This document shows positions 1 to 7,783 of a stretch of DNA of 64,000 nt, in pieces (the first letter of the stretch is position 1; each line of letters begins with the position of its first letter). The notes under the pieces are model-generated. The model had not been told where the DNA came from, made no database searches, and worked only from the letters and a program-made list of their open reading frames with translations. Origin of the DNA: Prochlorococcus sp. AG-436-J02 (GTDB lineage Bacteria; Cyanobacteriota; Cyanobacteriia; PCC-6307; Cyanobiaceae); the NCBI GenBank assembly GCA_003212625.1, contig QCPI01000002.1, positions 50,698-114,697 on the forward strand. The letters run 5' to 3'. The position numbers were made by a program, and so were the translations under genes.

Positions 1-210
1 AGACCTAATGAAGTCAACTTTTTTTATAATTAAATTTCAATAAAAAACATGATAAATTGTTCAAAGCCTTAAACCTTTAATATAAAGAATTACTTGCCAG
101 TGCTTTTGCTCCCTAACTTTTAAATCAGCCTTTATCTAAAAGCCTTAATATTATTTTCTTGTATGAATTACTACTATACGAGGATTTACGTGGAAACCGC
201 ACAACACCAA

Positions 211-253
211 CTTTACGTAAATTCATGATTAGTTTACATTAGTTCACGTAAAG
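211..253. promoter_or_regulatory. Inverted repeat upstream of tandem hli genes
   Basis: The 8-base arm CTTTACGT at 211-218 is repeated in inverted form as ACGTAAAG at 246-253, and another TTTACGT lies at 185-191. The element ends about 16 bases before the first hli start codon. Its position suits an operator or a 5'-UTR hairpin controlling the hli pair, whose relatives respond to light and stress. The binding protein cannot be named from the sequence, and no -35 box is convincing. Confidence 0.35.
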
Positions 254-269
254 TAAATTTTTTTTCATT

Positions 270-377
270 ATGACTCCTGAAGCGGAAAAATTTAACGGTT
301 GGGCAGCAATGCTTGGTTTCGTTGCAGCATTCGGTGCGTATGCAACTACCGGTCAAATCATTCCTGGAATCTTTTAA
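270..377 (+). CDS. hli: High-light-inducible protein (HLIP), 35 aa
   Basis: This is a very short one-helix chlorophyll-binding-type protein of the HLIP/Scp family, which acts in thylakoid membranes in photoprotection and pigment handling. The 35 residues contain the family signature E-x-F-N-G-x-A-A-M-L-G-F, with the E and N/G positions expected for pigment binding, and end in TTGQIIPGIF. It is shorter than usual HLIPs (about 45-70 aa) and is essentially the transmembrane helix alone. A second hli gene follows after 11 bases and has the same ten C-terminal residues, so the pair is probably co-transcribed. Confidence 0.85.
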   Translation: MTPEAEKFNGWAAMLGFVAAFGAYATTGQIIPGIF

Positions 378-388
378 GAGGTGTAAAA

Positions 389-589
389 ATGAAATCTTCT
401 TCTCAAATTATTACTGAGTATGGCAAGCAAAATATATTTGCTCGCAAAGCTGCTCCTCAATTGGTTCAAAATTACACCAATTATCCATTGGAAGCTGAGA
501 AAACAAATGGACGCTGGGCAATGATTGGCATGATTTGCCTTTTAGGTGCATACGTTACAACTGGTCAAATTATTCCTGGTATCTTTTAA
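389..589 (+). CDS. hli: High-light-inducible protein (HLIP), 66 aa
   Basis: Second gene of a tandem hli pair. The protein has a soluble N-terminus of about 35 residues, then the chlorophyll-binding helix motif E-K-T-N-G-R-W-A-M-I-G-M, ending TTGQIIPGIF exactly like its upstream neighbour. I chose the ATG at 389 because AGAGGTG lies just ahead of it as a ribosome binding site; an upstream in-frame ATG at 299 lies inside the first hli gene and would give a longer N-terminus unlike the family. HLIPs sit in thylakoids and bind chlorophyll and carotenoids under excess light or nutrient stress. Confidence 0.9.
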   Translation: MKSSSQIITEYGKQNIFARKAAPQLVQNYTNYPLEAEKTNGRWAMIGMICLLGAYVTTGQIIPGIF

Positions 590-891
590 ACAGGAATTAT
601 AAATCGATGACCTGGTAAAACAATTAATGATGACGCATTAGCAGTCTTTAGTAATTACTTTCGTTTTTTATCCAGGTATCTAAATAACTACTTCTCAACT
701 TTCATTAGGTGTTTCTAATGAATATAATAAATAAAAAAAAGAATAGAAATCGATCAGGAATAATTAGCACTTAGAAGCTTAACGGATATGTTTATTTCTT
801 TGTATACATAGCTCAATTATCTTCCAATGAGAAACCTGGTCAGGTTATTTCACAGTTCTTTAAAACCTACACTCTATTAAATGTTATTATA
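590..891. other. Gene-poor AT-rich spacer after hli pair
   Basis: I see no convincing gene. CCTGGT (about 606-614) and its complement ACCAGG-like sequence near 674 could pair loosely, but no clean terminator with a T-run is evident. Confidence 0.3.
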
Positions 892-1002
892 ATGACTTTA
901 AGTTATTGGCTTCGTGCTGAAGATGAAGATATTCTCAACGAATATACTTTTTTCCATAGTTCAGACTTTTCATCTCTTCTAGAAGATATAGATTTGGATT
1001 AG
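892..1002 (+). CDS. Possible acidic microprotein, 36 aa
   Basis: An ATG-started frame of 36 residues, beginning MTLSYWLRAEDED and ending in an acidic tail (LLEDIDLD). No known family is recognised and no membrane segment is present. The composition is more protein-like than the surrounding AT-rich spacer. No strong Shine-Dalgarno sequence is visible, and it may be spurious. Confidence 0.3.
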   Translation: MTLSYWLRAEDEDILNEYTFFHSSDFSSLLEDIDLD

Positions 1003-1414
1003 AATTATAAGTACTGTTTACTATATGAATCATATATTTTTCTCAACTATGTTGGAAAATATAAGAACTTTGTTGGAGAAGAAAGTTGAGACTTTAGACA
1101 ATTATTGATTTAATAAGTTGCAAAAAACTATTAATTTAACCAATAGTTGATTAATGTCTATTCAAATTTATCTTAATTTTAGACTATAAGGTTTTAAATT
1201 GGCTTTACTAAATAACTTATATTATTTTTTAATCTTATTTAAATAAATTTTCATTACATCAATTGTGGTTTAATGTAATTATAGTTAGCCTTTTAATTAT
1301 TTTCTTTTACTTCTTAGGTTTTTACCCACGCTTTCATTTATTATTTATTAGTGATAATTAATTACGACATGAATAAATTTTTGAAATTAATTACTCCAAC
1401 TATTTAAATTAGTT
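1003..1414. other. Gene-free AT-rich spacer
   Basis: No gene supported. A 27-codon frame at 1025-1108 is too short and too low in complexity to call. No hairpin with a T-run was noticed. Confidence 0.3.
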
Positions 1415-1561
1415 ATGGAGCATAAGATCTATTGGATTAAATACCTTTCTCCTTTGATTGGAATGTTATTTTGTCCTATTACGATTCTATTCTTATGGTC
1501 AATTTGGTCTGGACCTATAGTCATTCCTGACACAGATCATGTTGAAGAGGTCAGTCCTTAA
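1415..1561 (+). CDS. Small single-span membrane protein, 48 aa
   Basis: The 48-residue product has a basic start (MEHKIYWIKY), one hydrophobic helix covering about residues 11-37, and an acidic, proline-containing tail (VIPDTDHVEEVSP). No named family is recognised. Its size and layout match the many one-span microproteins in this part of the window. It is preceded by an AT-rich leader and stands alone on its strand. Confidence 0.45.
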   Translation: MEHKIYWIKYLSPLIGMLFCPITILFLWSIWSGPIVIPDTDHVEEVSP

Positions 1562-1842
1562 ATTTTCTTATACTAATTTTTTTTCAAGCTCATAGGTGAT
1601 ATGGCTATTTTTAAAAATAGTATGTAAATGTTTTTCAATTACTTCTATTATAAGTTGTTTTATTTTCTAATACGTTAATAGTTGAAATTATAAAAGTTAT
1701 ATAGCTGTAATTCTAGTATCTAAGATCTGTTTAATTCAAGAATTAAAATGTATTATAATTAGTTAACTGATGCTCTCTAGTTTTTTCAATTAGCACTAAC
1801 ATTCACTATTAATTAGAGAACAATTCTTTAACTAGGTTTTTT

Positions 1843-2094
1843 CTATACTTCAAGCTTGAATCCTTTGTCTAAAAGTTGTTGATAAGTGAGCCTTGCTTGA
1901 AATGCGAGAATCTCAATAGGCTCTTTATCGTCTCTTTGCATTACGAAATAGTGGTTGTCGTCGCCTTTCCTAGCGAAAATCACAATTTCGGCCCCTCTTA
2001 CTAATCTCCAACATGCTTGAGATTTATGCTCAGATAATGGCCCTAGATCCCATGGAGCCTTCTCTGGATACTTTTCCCTTTTTACCCTTGGCAT
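1843..2094 (-). CDS. Conserved hypothetical protein, 83 aa (paralogue of 2161-2412)
   Basis: A soluble 83-residue protein of unknown function. It shares with the next gene upstream the motif EKYPE-x2-PWDL near the N-terminus and AR-x-TYQ-x-L-x-D-x-G near the C-terminus, so the two genes are old tandem duplicates of the same length. The layout suggests a small alpha/beta domain with aromatic-rich strands (ARKGDDNHYFVMQRDD). No signal peptide and no catalytic motif is recognised. The start lies 67 bases downstream of the paralogue's stop codon on the same strand. Confidence 0.65.
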   Translation of the reverse strand: MPRVKREKYPEKAPWDLGPLSEHKSQACWRLVRGAEIVIFARKGDDNHYFVMQRDDKEPIEILAFQARLTYQQLLDKGFKLEV

Positions 2095-2160
2095 TTATTG
2101 AATGTAAATATATCTTTTAGCCTACACTTATGATCTTCAACGTCAAGAATTATTTTTTAA

Positions 2161-2412
2161 TCAGGAAACTGCAGCCAATAAATATCCTTCATCAAATAAT
2201 CGTTGATATGTAAATCTAGCTTCGTATTCTTTAAATGCCTTTCTTTTTCCATCATTTTTTTGTATATATACATATTTGTCATCTATACGACTTCTGGTAA
2301 ATGTATAAATGTTGTCTGCCTTAGTTAGCATCCATTGAATTGATCTGCATTTACCTTTGTCATTATTTAAATCCCATGGAATATTCTCGGGGTATTTCTC
2401 TAATATTGTCAT
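2161..2412 (-). CDS. Conserved hypothetical protein, 83 aa (paralogue of 1843-2094)
   Basis: A soluble protein of 83 residues and unknown role. EKYPE-x2-PWDL at residues 5-14 and EARFTYQRLFDEG near the end match its downstream tandem copy, while the middle has diverged strongly (FTRSRIDDKYVYIQKNDG here). It is the promoter-proximal member of the pair. Divergence between the copies argues against a very recent duplication. Confidence 0.65.
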   Translation of the reverse strand: MTILEKYPENIPWDLNNDKGKCRSIQWMLTKADNIYTFTRSRIDDKYVYIQKNDGKRKAFKEYEARFTYQRLFDEGYLLAAVS

Positions 2413-2745
2413 GCAAGACCTAATGCTTACATAAATTATGTCATTAAATAGATGTAGGCATGAGAATAAATACTGTATTTATTAGAATCTAATTATTGTT
2501 TCTTGTTGAATTTTTATAAGTGTTTTGCTTGAGAACATGAAATTCATTACCCCTAAAAGATCAAAAATTATCCTCTTATCAGCTTTAATATCATGTGATC
2601 TATATTGATTTAGTTTTTGTATTAGATTTGCCAAGAAAAATTTTTATGTAATAGCTAATGAAAAAAACATTTTTTTCTTTTTTGATTCCTTAAGAAAAGA
2701 GGTTAAATAAGCTAATTCTCTCGACATTTTCCTATTGATATATAT
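2413..2745. other. Gene-free AT-rich spacer
   Basis: Lies between divergent genes (2412 leftward, 2746 rightward), so it should hold promoters for both. No consensus box, hairpin or further gene stands out. Confidence 0.3.
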
Positions 2746-3351
2746 ATGAGAAGACTCTTAGGACTAGATAAGAATTGTTTTTCCAACTGGTGTGAAAAAT
2801 TACCAGGAGGAACAACTATGGTTGTGCAGCCCAAAATTGCTGGTTGCGCTATAGGGCTTAGATATAAATATGGTCAATTAGTAGATGCCTATTCTCGTGA
2901 AAACCCTGAAATTATTGAAATTATTAGGACTATAAATACTATTCCTTTAAGTATTGATGACTCTTTAAAAATTGAAGTGGAGTTAGAGGGTGTTTTATAC
3001 ACTCCTACTGTTAGTTCCAGATTGTCAAAAGATCAATTTAACTCCAACTCAATTAAACCCTTTGACATTAATAGACCTCTTGCTTTTTTGGCATTTCAAA
3101 TCTTTTCTTCAAAAAAGGATGAATTATCAGATTTGACACAACTCCAAGAATGGGGATTTGAGGTTCCTATTACCTTAAGAACAGAAGATCCAAAGCAGGT
3201 CAAGATTTGGCATTCTCAATGGATAAATAATGAATTGTTTTCGAATCTTCCTACCAATGGAATAGTTGCTAAATGTAATTCTTTTTCTACAAAGGATTTT
3301 TTAGGAGTCTCCTCAACTTTTCCTAATTGGGCTTTAGCTTTAACCAGATAA
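2746..3351 (+). CDS. NAD+-dependent DNA ligase adenylation-domain-like protein, 201 aa, degenerate active site
   Basis: The sequence follows the LigA nucleotidyltransferase domain in order. Residues 26-41 (VVQPKIAGCAIGLRYK) correspond to the ligase block around KxDG, next comes a YGQLV segment, then EVELEGVLY (for LEVRGEV), RPLAFLAFQIF (for RPLxFFAYGIG), LQEWGFEVP (for LxxLGFxVS), and near the C-terminus NGIVAKCNSF...FLG-x-SSTFPNWALA (for IDGVVIKVND...LGxTSRxPRWAIA). The adenylated lysine is retained as K30, but KxDG reads K30-I-A-G. LigA is about 670 aa; here the NMN-binding Ia domain and everything after the adenylation domain (OB fold, zinc finger, HhH, BRCT) are absent. It is probably not a ligase. 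Its role is unknown and may be nucleotide or DNA-end binding. Confidence 0.75.
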   Translation: MRRLLGLDKNCFSNWCEKLPGGTTMVVQPKIAGCAIGLRYKYGQLVDAYSRENPEIIEIIRTINTIPLSIDDSLKIEVELEGVLYTPTVSSRLSKDQFNSNSIKPFDINRPLAFLAFQIFSSKKDELSDLTQLQEWGFEVPITLRTEDPKQVKIWHSQWINNELFSNLPTNGIVAKCNSFSTKDFLGVSSTFPNWALALTR

Positions 3352-3469
3352 CTTTTTTAATTAAATATTTGTCCTTATAATTTTTTCAAAAGTTAAGTTT
3401 TGGTAATGAAGTGAACATTGCCAAGATAGCTCATTGAAAATAATCTTAAGTAAATAATACTCTTTTGAT

Positions 3470-3646
3470 ATGTCATTTACTGACAAACAATTATTTGATG
3501 CAATTGATAAAAATGTGGATGTCAAAGATTGCTTTATCAAAATTTCGGAGGCATGTCAGGAACTAAAAACCAAAACTGGTTGTCCTGATGATGATGTGGA
3601 TCGATTTCTTGAATTTACAATTGGTAAGTGGCAAAAATATGATTGA
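3470..3646 (+). CDS. Small helical Cys-motif protein, 58 aa (member A of a four-copy family)
   Basis: A soluble 58-residue protein. Its middle, ISEACQELKTKTGCPDDDV followed by FL, aligns without gaps to proteins at 14096, 19606 and 60151 (minus strand): I-x-[ED]-x2-x2-[LI]-[KQ]-x4-C-x-[DN]-x2-[VI]-x2-[MLF]-L. Two amphipathic helices separated by the C-x-D turn are predicted from this pattern. The function is unknown. It is a single gene between terminator-less spacers. Confidence 0.6.
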   Translation: MSFTDKQLFDAIDKNVDVKDCFIKISEACQELKTKTGCPDDDVDRFLEFTIGKWQKYD

Positions 3647-3815
3647 AAGGCTTATTTATATATTTTCAGCAATACTCAATGATTTATTACAGCCTTTATG
3701 TCTTTTGAGTAATTTTATGATTTTAGTTAATTAGAAATTAGTGCTTTGAGGAGGTGTAAGTTGCTGTAAAAACAAGATCTGTTTTAATTTTTTATTAATA
3801 GTCTATAGTATAAAA

Positions 3816-4061
3816 ATGATAGATGTTCCTCATAAATTATTTCTAGGATTTATATGCCTTTGTGTAACCACTGTAACTATTCAGTTAATTCCTTTGTCTA
3901 AGCAAGCCTCAGCATGGAATCGTTGCTTAAAAAAAACATCTGAGTCATTGAGTCAAGTCAAAGCTTTTCAGCAAATTGATGATCAAAGCAAGGAAGTCTT
4001 ATCCGTGATGATATGTAATGGTGCTGTTTTTGAACCTAAAATCAAGTCGAACATCCAATAA
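3816..4061 (+). CDS. Small secreted or membrane-anchored protein, 81 aa
   Basis: Residues 7-31 form a hydrophobic stretch ending SKQASA, which fits a signal peptide with an A-x-A-type site before WNRC. The mature part has two cysteines (AWNRCLKK and MICNGAVFEP) that could form one disulphide outside the cytoplasm. The C-N-G-A-V motif resembles small exported proteins that I recall as common in marine picocyanobacteria; no function is known to me. Confidence 0.6.
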   Translation: MIDVPHKLFLGFICLCVTTVTIQLIPLSKQASAWNRCLKKTSESLSQVKAFQQIDDQSKEVLSVMICNGAVFEPKIKSNIQ

Positions 4062-4190
4062 ATCATTCGTTTTAGTTTTATAAGATTGCAACTACTGGAA
4101 TTTGTAAAATATTATGTTCAACTTTCTTTAGCTAATTAATGAAAATACTAATTTATAAGGAATGTGTGAAAATCTTACTTCTTGTTGATA

Positions 4191-4283
4191 CTACGAGTTC
4201 AATAGAGTTCCAAATAAGCCAGCAAATGCAGAAAGGATGAATATAGACACGATACAAATCGCAAGAATTTTTGAGAGATTCAT
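4191..4283 (-). CDS. Putative one-helix membrane microprotein, 30 aa
   Basis: Reads MNLSKILAICIVSIFILSAF then AGLFGTLLNS. It is a single hydrophobic helix with a short charged N-terminus, of the size of photosystem or cytochrome accessory subunits, but it matches none I know (compared from memory with PsbM, PsbT, PetN, PetL and PsaM). The frame is clean. Confidence 0.4.
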   Translation of the reverse strand: MNLSKILAICIVSIFILSAFAGLFGTLLNS

Positions 4284-4697
4284 TTTTTGTTGTAAAAAGT
4301 ATTTTTATTTTGATTCATACCGTAACCAATGTTCAACAGTAAAGCTTTACTAACTCAACGAATTGACACTAGGAATATTCAATGAGCTCATTGCTGTCTT
4401 TAACCATTTATAGATCTTGTCTTATTTTATAAATTTATCTTGCTATTGCTGGCGATTGAGCTTTTTCAAATAGATAAATGATTGACTGAATCGTTTAATT
4501 TTCGTTGTATCAAAAAGGAACTTTCCTATAAATCTATCCCTTGATCTCTGAATAATTTTCCATATAACCTTAGATTCCTGAGTTTAATCTAGTCGCTTCT
4601 GTTCCCATATCTTTTCGCTTTAATGTCTTGGACTAATATAAATATTGTAAGTTTGTTAATTATAAGTTAGTATTATAAGTACAACCATTTATTTATC
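4284..4697. other. Gene-free spacer upstream of cyAbrB
   Basis: No gene seen. It must contain the promoters of the divergent genes at 4283 (leftward) and 4698 (rightward). The last 60 bases are almost pure A/T, with TATTATAAGT at about 4671-4680 as a possible -10 region. Confidence 0.3.
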
Positions 4698-5054
4698 ATG
4701 CTCACTGGTAAGGATTTATTAGCCAAGGTCAAAGACTTGGGAGATGTCTCAAAATCTGATCTTGTAAAAGCTTGTGGATATGTATCCACTAAGAAAGGAG
4801 GCGGAGAGCGTCTTAACTATACTGCCTTTTATGAAGCACTTCTTGAAGCCAAAGGTGTAAACCTAGCTGCCGAAAGTGCTGGTGGTATTGGTAAAGGTGG
4901 AAGAAAGCTTAGTTACGTGGCCACCGTTCAAGGAAATGGAAACCTATTGATAGGAAAGGCCTATACAGCTCTTTTAGATCTCAAACCAGGTGATAATTTT
5001 GAGATTAAGATGGGACGTAAAGGATTCCGTTTGGTTCCAGAAGGAGAAGGTTAA
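4698..5054 (+). CDS. Cyanobacterial AbrB-like transcriptional regulator (cyAbrB), 118 aa
   Basis: A DNA-binding regulator of the cyanobacterial AbrB family, whose members influence nitrogen, carbon and redox gene expression. The N-terminal half (LTGKDLLAKVKDLG..., SDLVKACGYVS, TAFYEALLEAKG) and the C-terminal AbrB-type swapped-hairpin domain (VQGNGNLLIGKAYTALLDLKPGD then FEIKMGRKGFRL) are both intact. In this family the AbrB-like domain is C-terminal, unlike Bacillus AbrB. The length of 118 aa is slightly below the usual 120-140. The gene is monocistronic and followed by a clear terminator. Confidence 0.9.
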   Translation: MLTGKDLLAKVKDLGDVSKSDLVKACGYVSTKKGGGERLNYTAFYEALLEAKGVNLAAESAGGIGKGGRKLSYVATVQGNGNLLIGKAYTALLDLKPGDNFEIKMGRKGFRLVPEGEG

Positions 5055-5088
5055 TTAGTAAAAATCTGTACTAAAGAATCTAGATTTA

Positions 5089-5119
5089 GCCGAGAAGCAT
5101 ATCTGCTACTCGGCTTCTT
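5089..5119 (+). terminator. Rho-independent terminator after cyAbrB
   Basis: GCCGAGAAGC (5089-5098) pairs with GCTACTCGGC (5105-5114) with one mismatch and a 6-base loop, followed by TTCTTT. It starts 34 bases past the cyAbrB stop codon. Confidence 0.75.
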
Positions 5120-5187
5120 TATTGAAAAAAAATACCTAGATAGTATGGCTGATTATTCGTCTATAGTTTAATTACTCGTTTACATTT

Positions 5188-5217
5188 CCCTCCCCCTTTT
5201 GAGGGCTTTTTTCTTTT
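5188..5217 (+). terminator. Second hairpin with T-run
   Basis: CCCTC (5188-5192) pairs with GAGGG (5201-5205), followed by CTTTTTTC. It lies about 70 bases beyond the cyAbrB terminator and may be a backup, or may end a short RNA starting between the two. Confidence 0.55.
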
Positions 5218-5873
5218 TTATATACCAGCATTATTTTTTTTTGTAATTCAGGTTTTTTTATCTTTACAGGTTTTTGTTTCTCGTCTCTCAAAAAAAAACT
5301 TACATACATCATTATAGATTATGTGTTTTATATAGGGGCTTCGAACCCATGCAATTGAATTTGCCATAAGCATTATTTATTTTTCTTTTTTTTTTAATTC
5401 AATAATTTCGAATTATTTCTGGATAGCTACCATTTTTTATTTATTCTTGTCAAGTTTTTCACCTGTGCTCAAGATCTTTTTTTTTTTTTGAGCAGATATT
5501 TGATTTTTATTTAATTTAAAATTTCATATTCATATTTCCATTTCTCATTCTTTTGTCTTTTTTGGACTAAAATAACACTTGTTATGTTCTATTCCATTTA
5601 TCAAGAGTTTGTTACTAATATTTGTAAACTAATTTCATTGCTTGAATATTTTTTGAGCTAAATTAATATATTGATTTTTTGATGTGATGTTTACATTTCT
5701 AGTTCGTTAGATTTTTCACTCCATTTCATCAATCGATAGGTAGGACACAATAGTTTTGAGGAGTCATAGTCAACTATATTATATGTAAATATTTATTATT
5801 CTTATTTTCTTGAAATCTTAGTTTGGATTTCCAACCTTATTTTGGTTGACTAAGTAAATAACTTAGAAACAAA
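5218..5873. other. Long gene-free AT-rich stretch with poly-T tracts
   Basis: More than 650 bases with no supported gene. It has long T runs (for example near 5387-5396 and 5478-5490), a tRNA-arm-like fragment at 5335, and stop codons in all frames. No tandem repeats were noticed. Confidence 0.4.
5335..5349 (-). other. tRNA T-arm-like fragment
   Basis: The minus strand reads TGGGTTCGAAGCCCC, which has the T-stem/T-loop pattern GGG-TTCGAA-x-CCC of a tRNA, but no acceptor, anticodon or D arm can be built around it. It may be a remnant of a tRNA 3' end left by an integration event, or chance. Confidence 0.2.
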
Positions 5874-5978
5874 TTATCTATTTTCCTTTTTTCGCGCTTG
5901 TATCCCGAAATAAATGGATAAGGTAATTAAAAGAATTACTAGTAAGGAACTACTATTTCCTAGGATCTCTATAAGCAT
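5874..5978 (-). CDS. One-helix membrane microprotein, 34 aa
   Basis: A 34-residue frame, MLIEILGNSSS then a hydrophobic helix LLVILLITLSIYFGIQ and a basic tail ARKKENR. The layout (lumenal N-terminus, one span, positive stromal/cytoplasmic end) is that of small thylakoid subunits such as PetL or PsbM, but sequence identity with any of these is not convincing. Local G+C rises within the frame (CGCGCTTG), which supports coding. Confidence 0.45.
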   Translation of the reverse strand: MLIEILGNSSSLLVILLITLSIYFGIQARKKENR

Positions 5979-6333
5979 ATTTTTTGTCAATGAAGATTAT
6001 ATTTGTATATTTAAACTCTTTCAGACTATTTAAACTATTCCCTTATAAAGTGCTGTTACAAATCGTATATATAACTTCATGTGCCAAAAAAAATAATTTA
6101 CATGGACTATTTTTTACTAATCAAGTTTATCAGCTAAATTATGGGTTGAATTCACATGAGATTATATAAATAAGTGTTATAAATCTTTTCACGTATAAGG
6201 AGATTAATCCCAGTTTTACAATTTTTTATAAGTACACCTAGATGAATAATCCTATTAATTAGAATGATTTTGATCTCGTTAAACAAATATGATAAGAATG
6301 AATAACAATCTGACTATTGGATTTCTTATAGAA
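5979..6333. other. Gene-poor spacer
   Basis: The only long frame (ATG at 5990 to 6169) is rich in F, Y, N and K, as expected from random AT-rich DNA, and I do not call it. No hairpin noticed. Confidence 0.3.
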
Positions 6334-6735
6334 TCAATAGAATTGAATGCTATCATTTACCGGTTTCCATACTTTGCCTTTCAAAGTTAATGAAATTCTT
6401 CTAGCCCACAGAAGAAAAGGGAATAATATTTTACTTCTCTTGTTAGAGCTAAAAACAATCTTTAGTAGTTCTAATAGCTTCTCACTCGGCTGTTTAAGCT
6501 CAGAGCAAATCCAGTTTATAGCATCTGAACCATGCTTGATTTCACCATTATTTATTAGGATAGCTCCTTTATTTAAATCATATCCTTTGTTATATAATTG
6601 AGTTAGTAGCCCTAGATTTTTTCTTCCATCTAAAATCATTATTGAAGGAAAACTACTTTGTAACTCCAATAATTGGGCAAAATGATCACAAAAAGGACAT
6701 TCACCATCATATATAAATATTGTTTTATTTGACAT
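6334..6735 (-). CDS. DCC-family thiol-disulphide oxidoreductase-like protein (DUF393), 133 aa
   Basis: The N-terminus has the family hallmark YDGECPFCDHFAQLL at residues 9-23: a D-G-x-C-P-x-C redox motif after a short beta strand, as in the DCC (DUF393) thioredoxin-like family. The middle, GYDLNKGAILINNGEIKHGSDAI, matches the D-x2-x-A-hydrophobic...G-x-DA block. The C-terminal R-x-ISLTLKGKVWKP is also usual for the family. It is predicted to be soluble and full length. The substrate is unknown. Confidence 0.85.
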   Translation of the reverse strand: MSNKTIFIYDGECPFCDHFAQLLELQSSFPSIMILDGRKNLGLLTQLYNKGYDLNKGAILINNGEIKHGSDAINWICSELKQPSEKLLELLKIVFSSNKRSKILFPFLLWARRISLTLKGKVWKPVNDSIQFY

Positions 6736-7049
6736 GACTGACTACTATTAATTTTATCTTACATATTCATCATTGAATTAGCGTTGAGTTGATAAAGAAA
6801 TTACATATAACCTAAAAGATAAGCTTATTAAATCTTTTGCTTTGCTTGTTGTTCTCTATAGTTTTAGCTAATTTAATGTATAGTAATATTAAATAGGTTA
6901 TTTTGTTTCAATGAGTTTCAATGAAAAATTTATAAAAGATTCCCTAAGGTATTATTTTTCTGGTCATAAAATTTTTATGTAGCCTATATTTTATTCTGAA
7001 AAAAATCAAAAGAAACTAACTATATTTTTATCTTATTTGAGTTTCAATT

Positions 7050-7223
7050 TTAGTTGGAGCTCTTAAAAACATTGCTTTTAACGTTTTCTTCTCGAATCTG
7101 TGGACGTAATAAGGACATAGGGAGTGCCGTTACTATGGCGAATGAAAGAACTAGTATTAAATCTGTAGTGAAGTGACTTATACCTAGCTCAGATTGAGTA
7201 AGAGCAAAGTTTAGATAGGACAT
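7050..7223 (-). CDS. Small single-span membrane protein, 57 aa
   Basis: The product starts MSYLNFALTQSELGISHFTT, has one hydrophobic helix at about residues 21-38 (DLILVLSFAIVTALPMSLL), then a polar tail RPQIREENVKS. It is a clean ATG frame with protein-like composition. The family is not recognised; it is one of the many one-span microproteins here. Confidence 0.5.
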   Translation of the reverse strand: MSYLNFALTQSELGISHFTTDLILVLSFAIVTALPMSLLRPQIREENVKSNVFKSSN

Positions 7224-7783
7224 TTTATTTATATAAATACTACTTAACTATATTTTATAATGTATTAAATATCTTTTTATGTAGTAAAAGTTATTGCAGG
7301 AATTTTTTCTATATCGTTCGGCTTTATAACCAATTAATTAGTAGTCTATATTGTCTTGGATTCTCTTTCCTGTCTTGGTCTGAAATATTTTTTACCTTTT
7401 TACGAAATTCTAAATTCTAATGCTTCTGGAAGAGGATATTTTGTAAAATTCCTATTTGTTTATTTAGACCTTATTTATAACTGTATGTTTTTTCATCTTG
7501 TAGATTCTCCTTTTTTATCTAGAAATTATTTGTTTTGGAGGTAAAAGATTTTTCTAAAACTAAAATGTGCTTTTATAGATTTTTTCACGTTTCAAATCAA
7601 ATAAGTTTTACTTGTATTAATTTATTTACTTTAATAAAGTGATAATAATACGTTTCTTCTAGAGGCCTTTGTTTTCCTACATAATGTTTTTAAGTTGGTT
7701 TATGGGTTCACATAATTCTTGCCTGACAAGACTAAAGCAGATAAAAAGGGGGAATAGCTTTTCTTTCGCCCTTTTAATTGGAT
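7224..7783. other. Gene-poor spacer with hairpin before DUF2130 gene
   Basis: No supported gene. Near its right end AAAAGGG (7744-7750) can pair with CCCTTTT (7769-7775), placing a 7-bp stem with an 18-base loop directly before the DUF2130 start codon. This could terminate upstream transcription or mask the ribosome binding site (AAAGGGGG lies in the stem). A 62-codon frame at 7356-7544 with a TTG start is judged spurious. Confidence 0.35.

Noticed and set aside
299-388. Long 96-aa version of the second hli gene starting at 299
   Set aside because: The extra N-terminus lies inside the first hli gene in another frame; AGAGGTG before the ATG at 389 marks the real start.
1025-1108. 27-codon frame starting MNHIFFSTML
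   Set aside because: Too short, no supporting signal, AT-driven composition.
5990-6169. Open frame of 59 codons
   Set aside because: Composition (F, Y, N, K, L) is that of random AT-rich DNA, no ribosome site, and no recognisable pattern.
7356-7544. 62-codon frame with TTG start
   Set aside because: Rich in F, L and Y with no ATG; looks like chance reading of AT-rich spacer.
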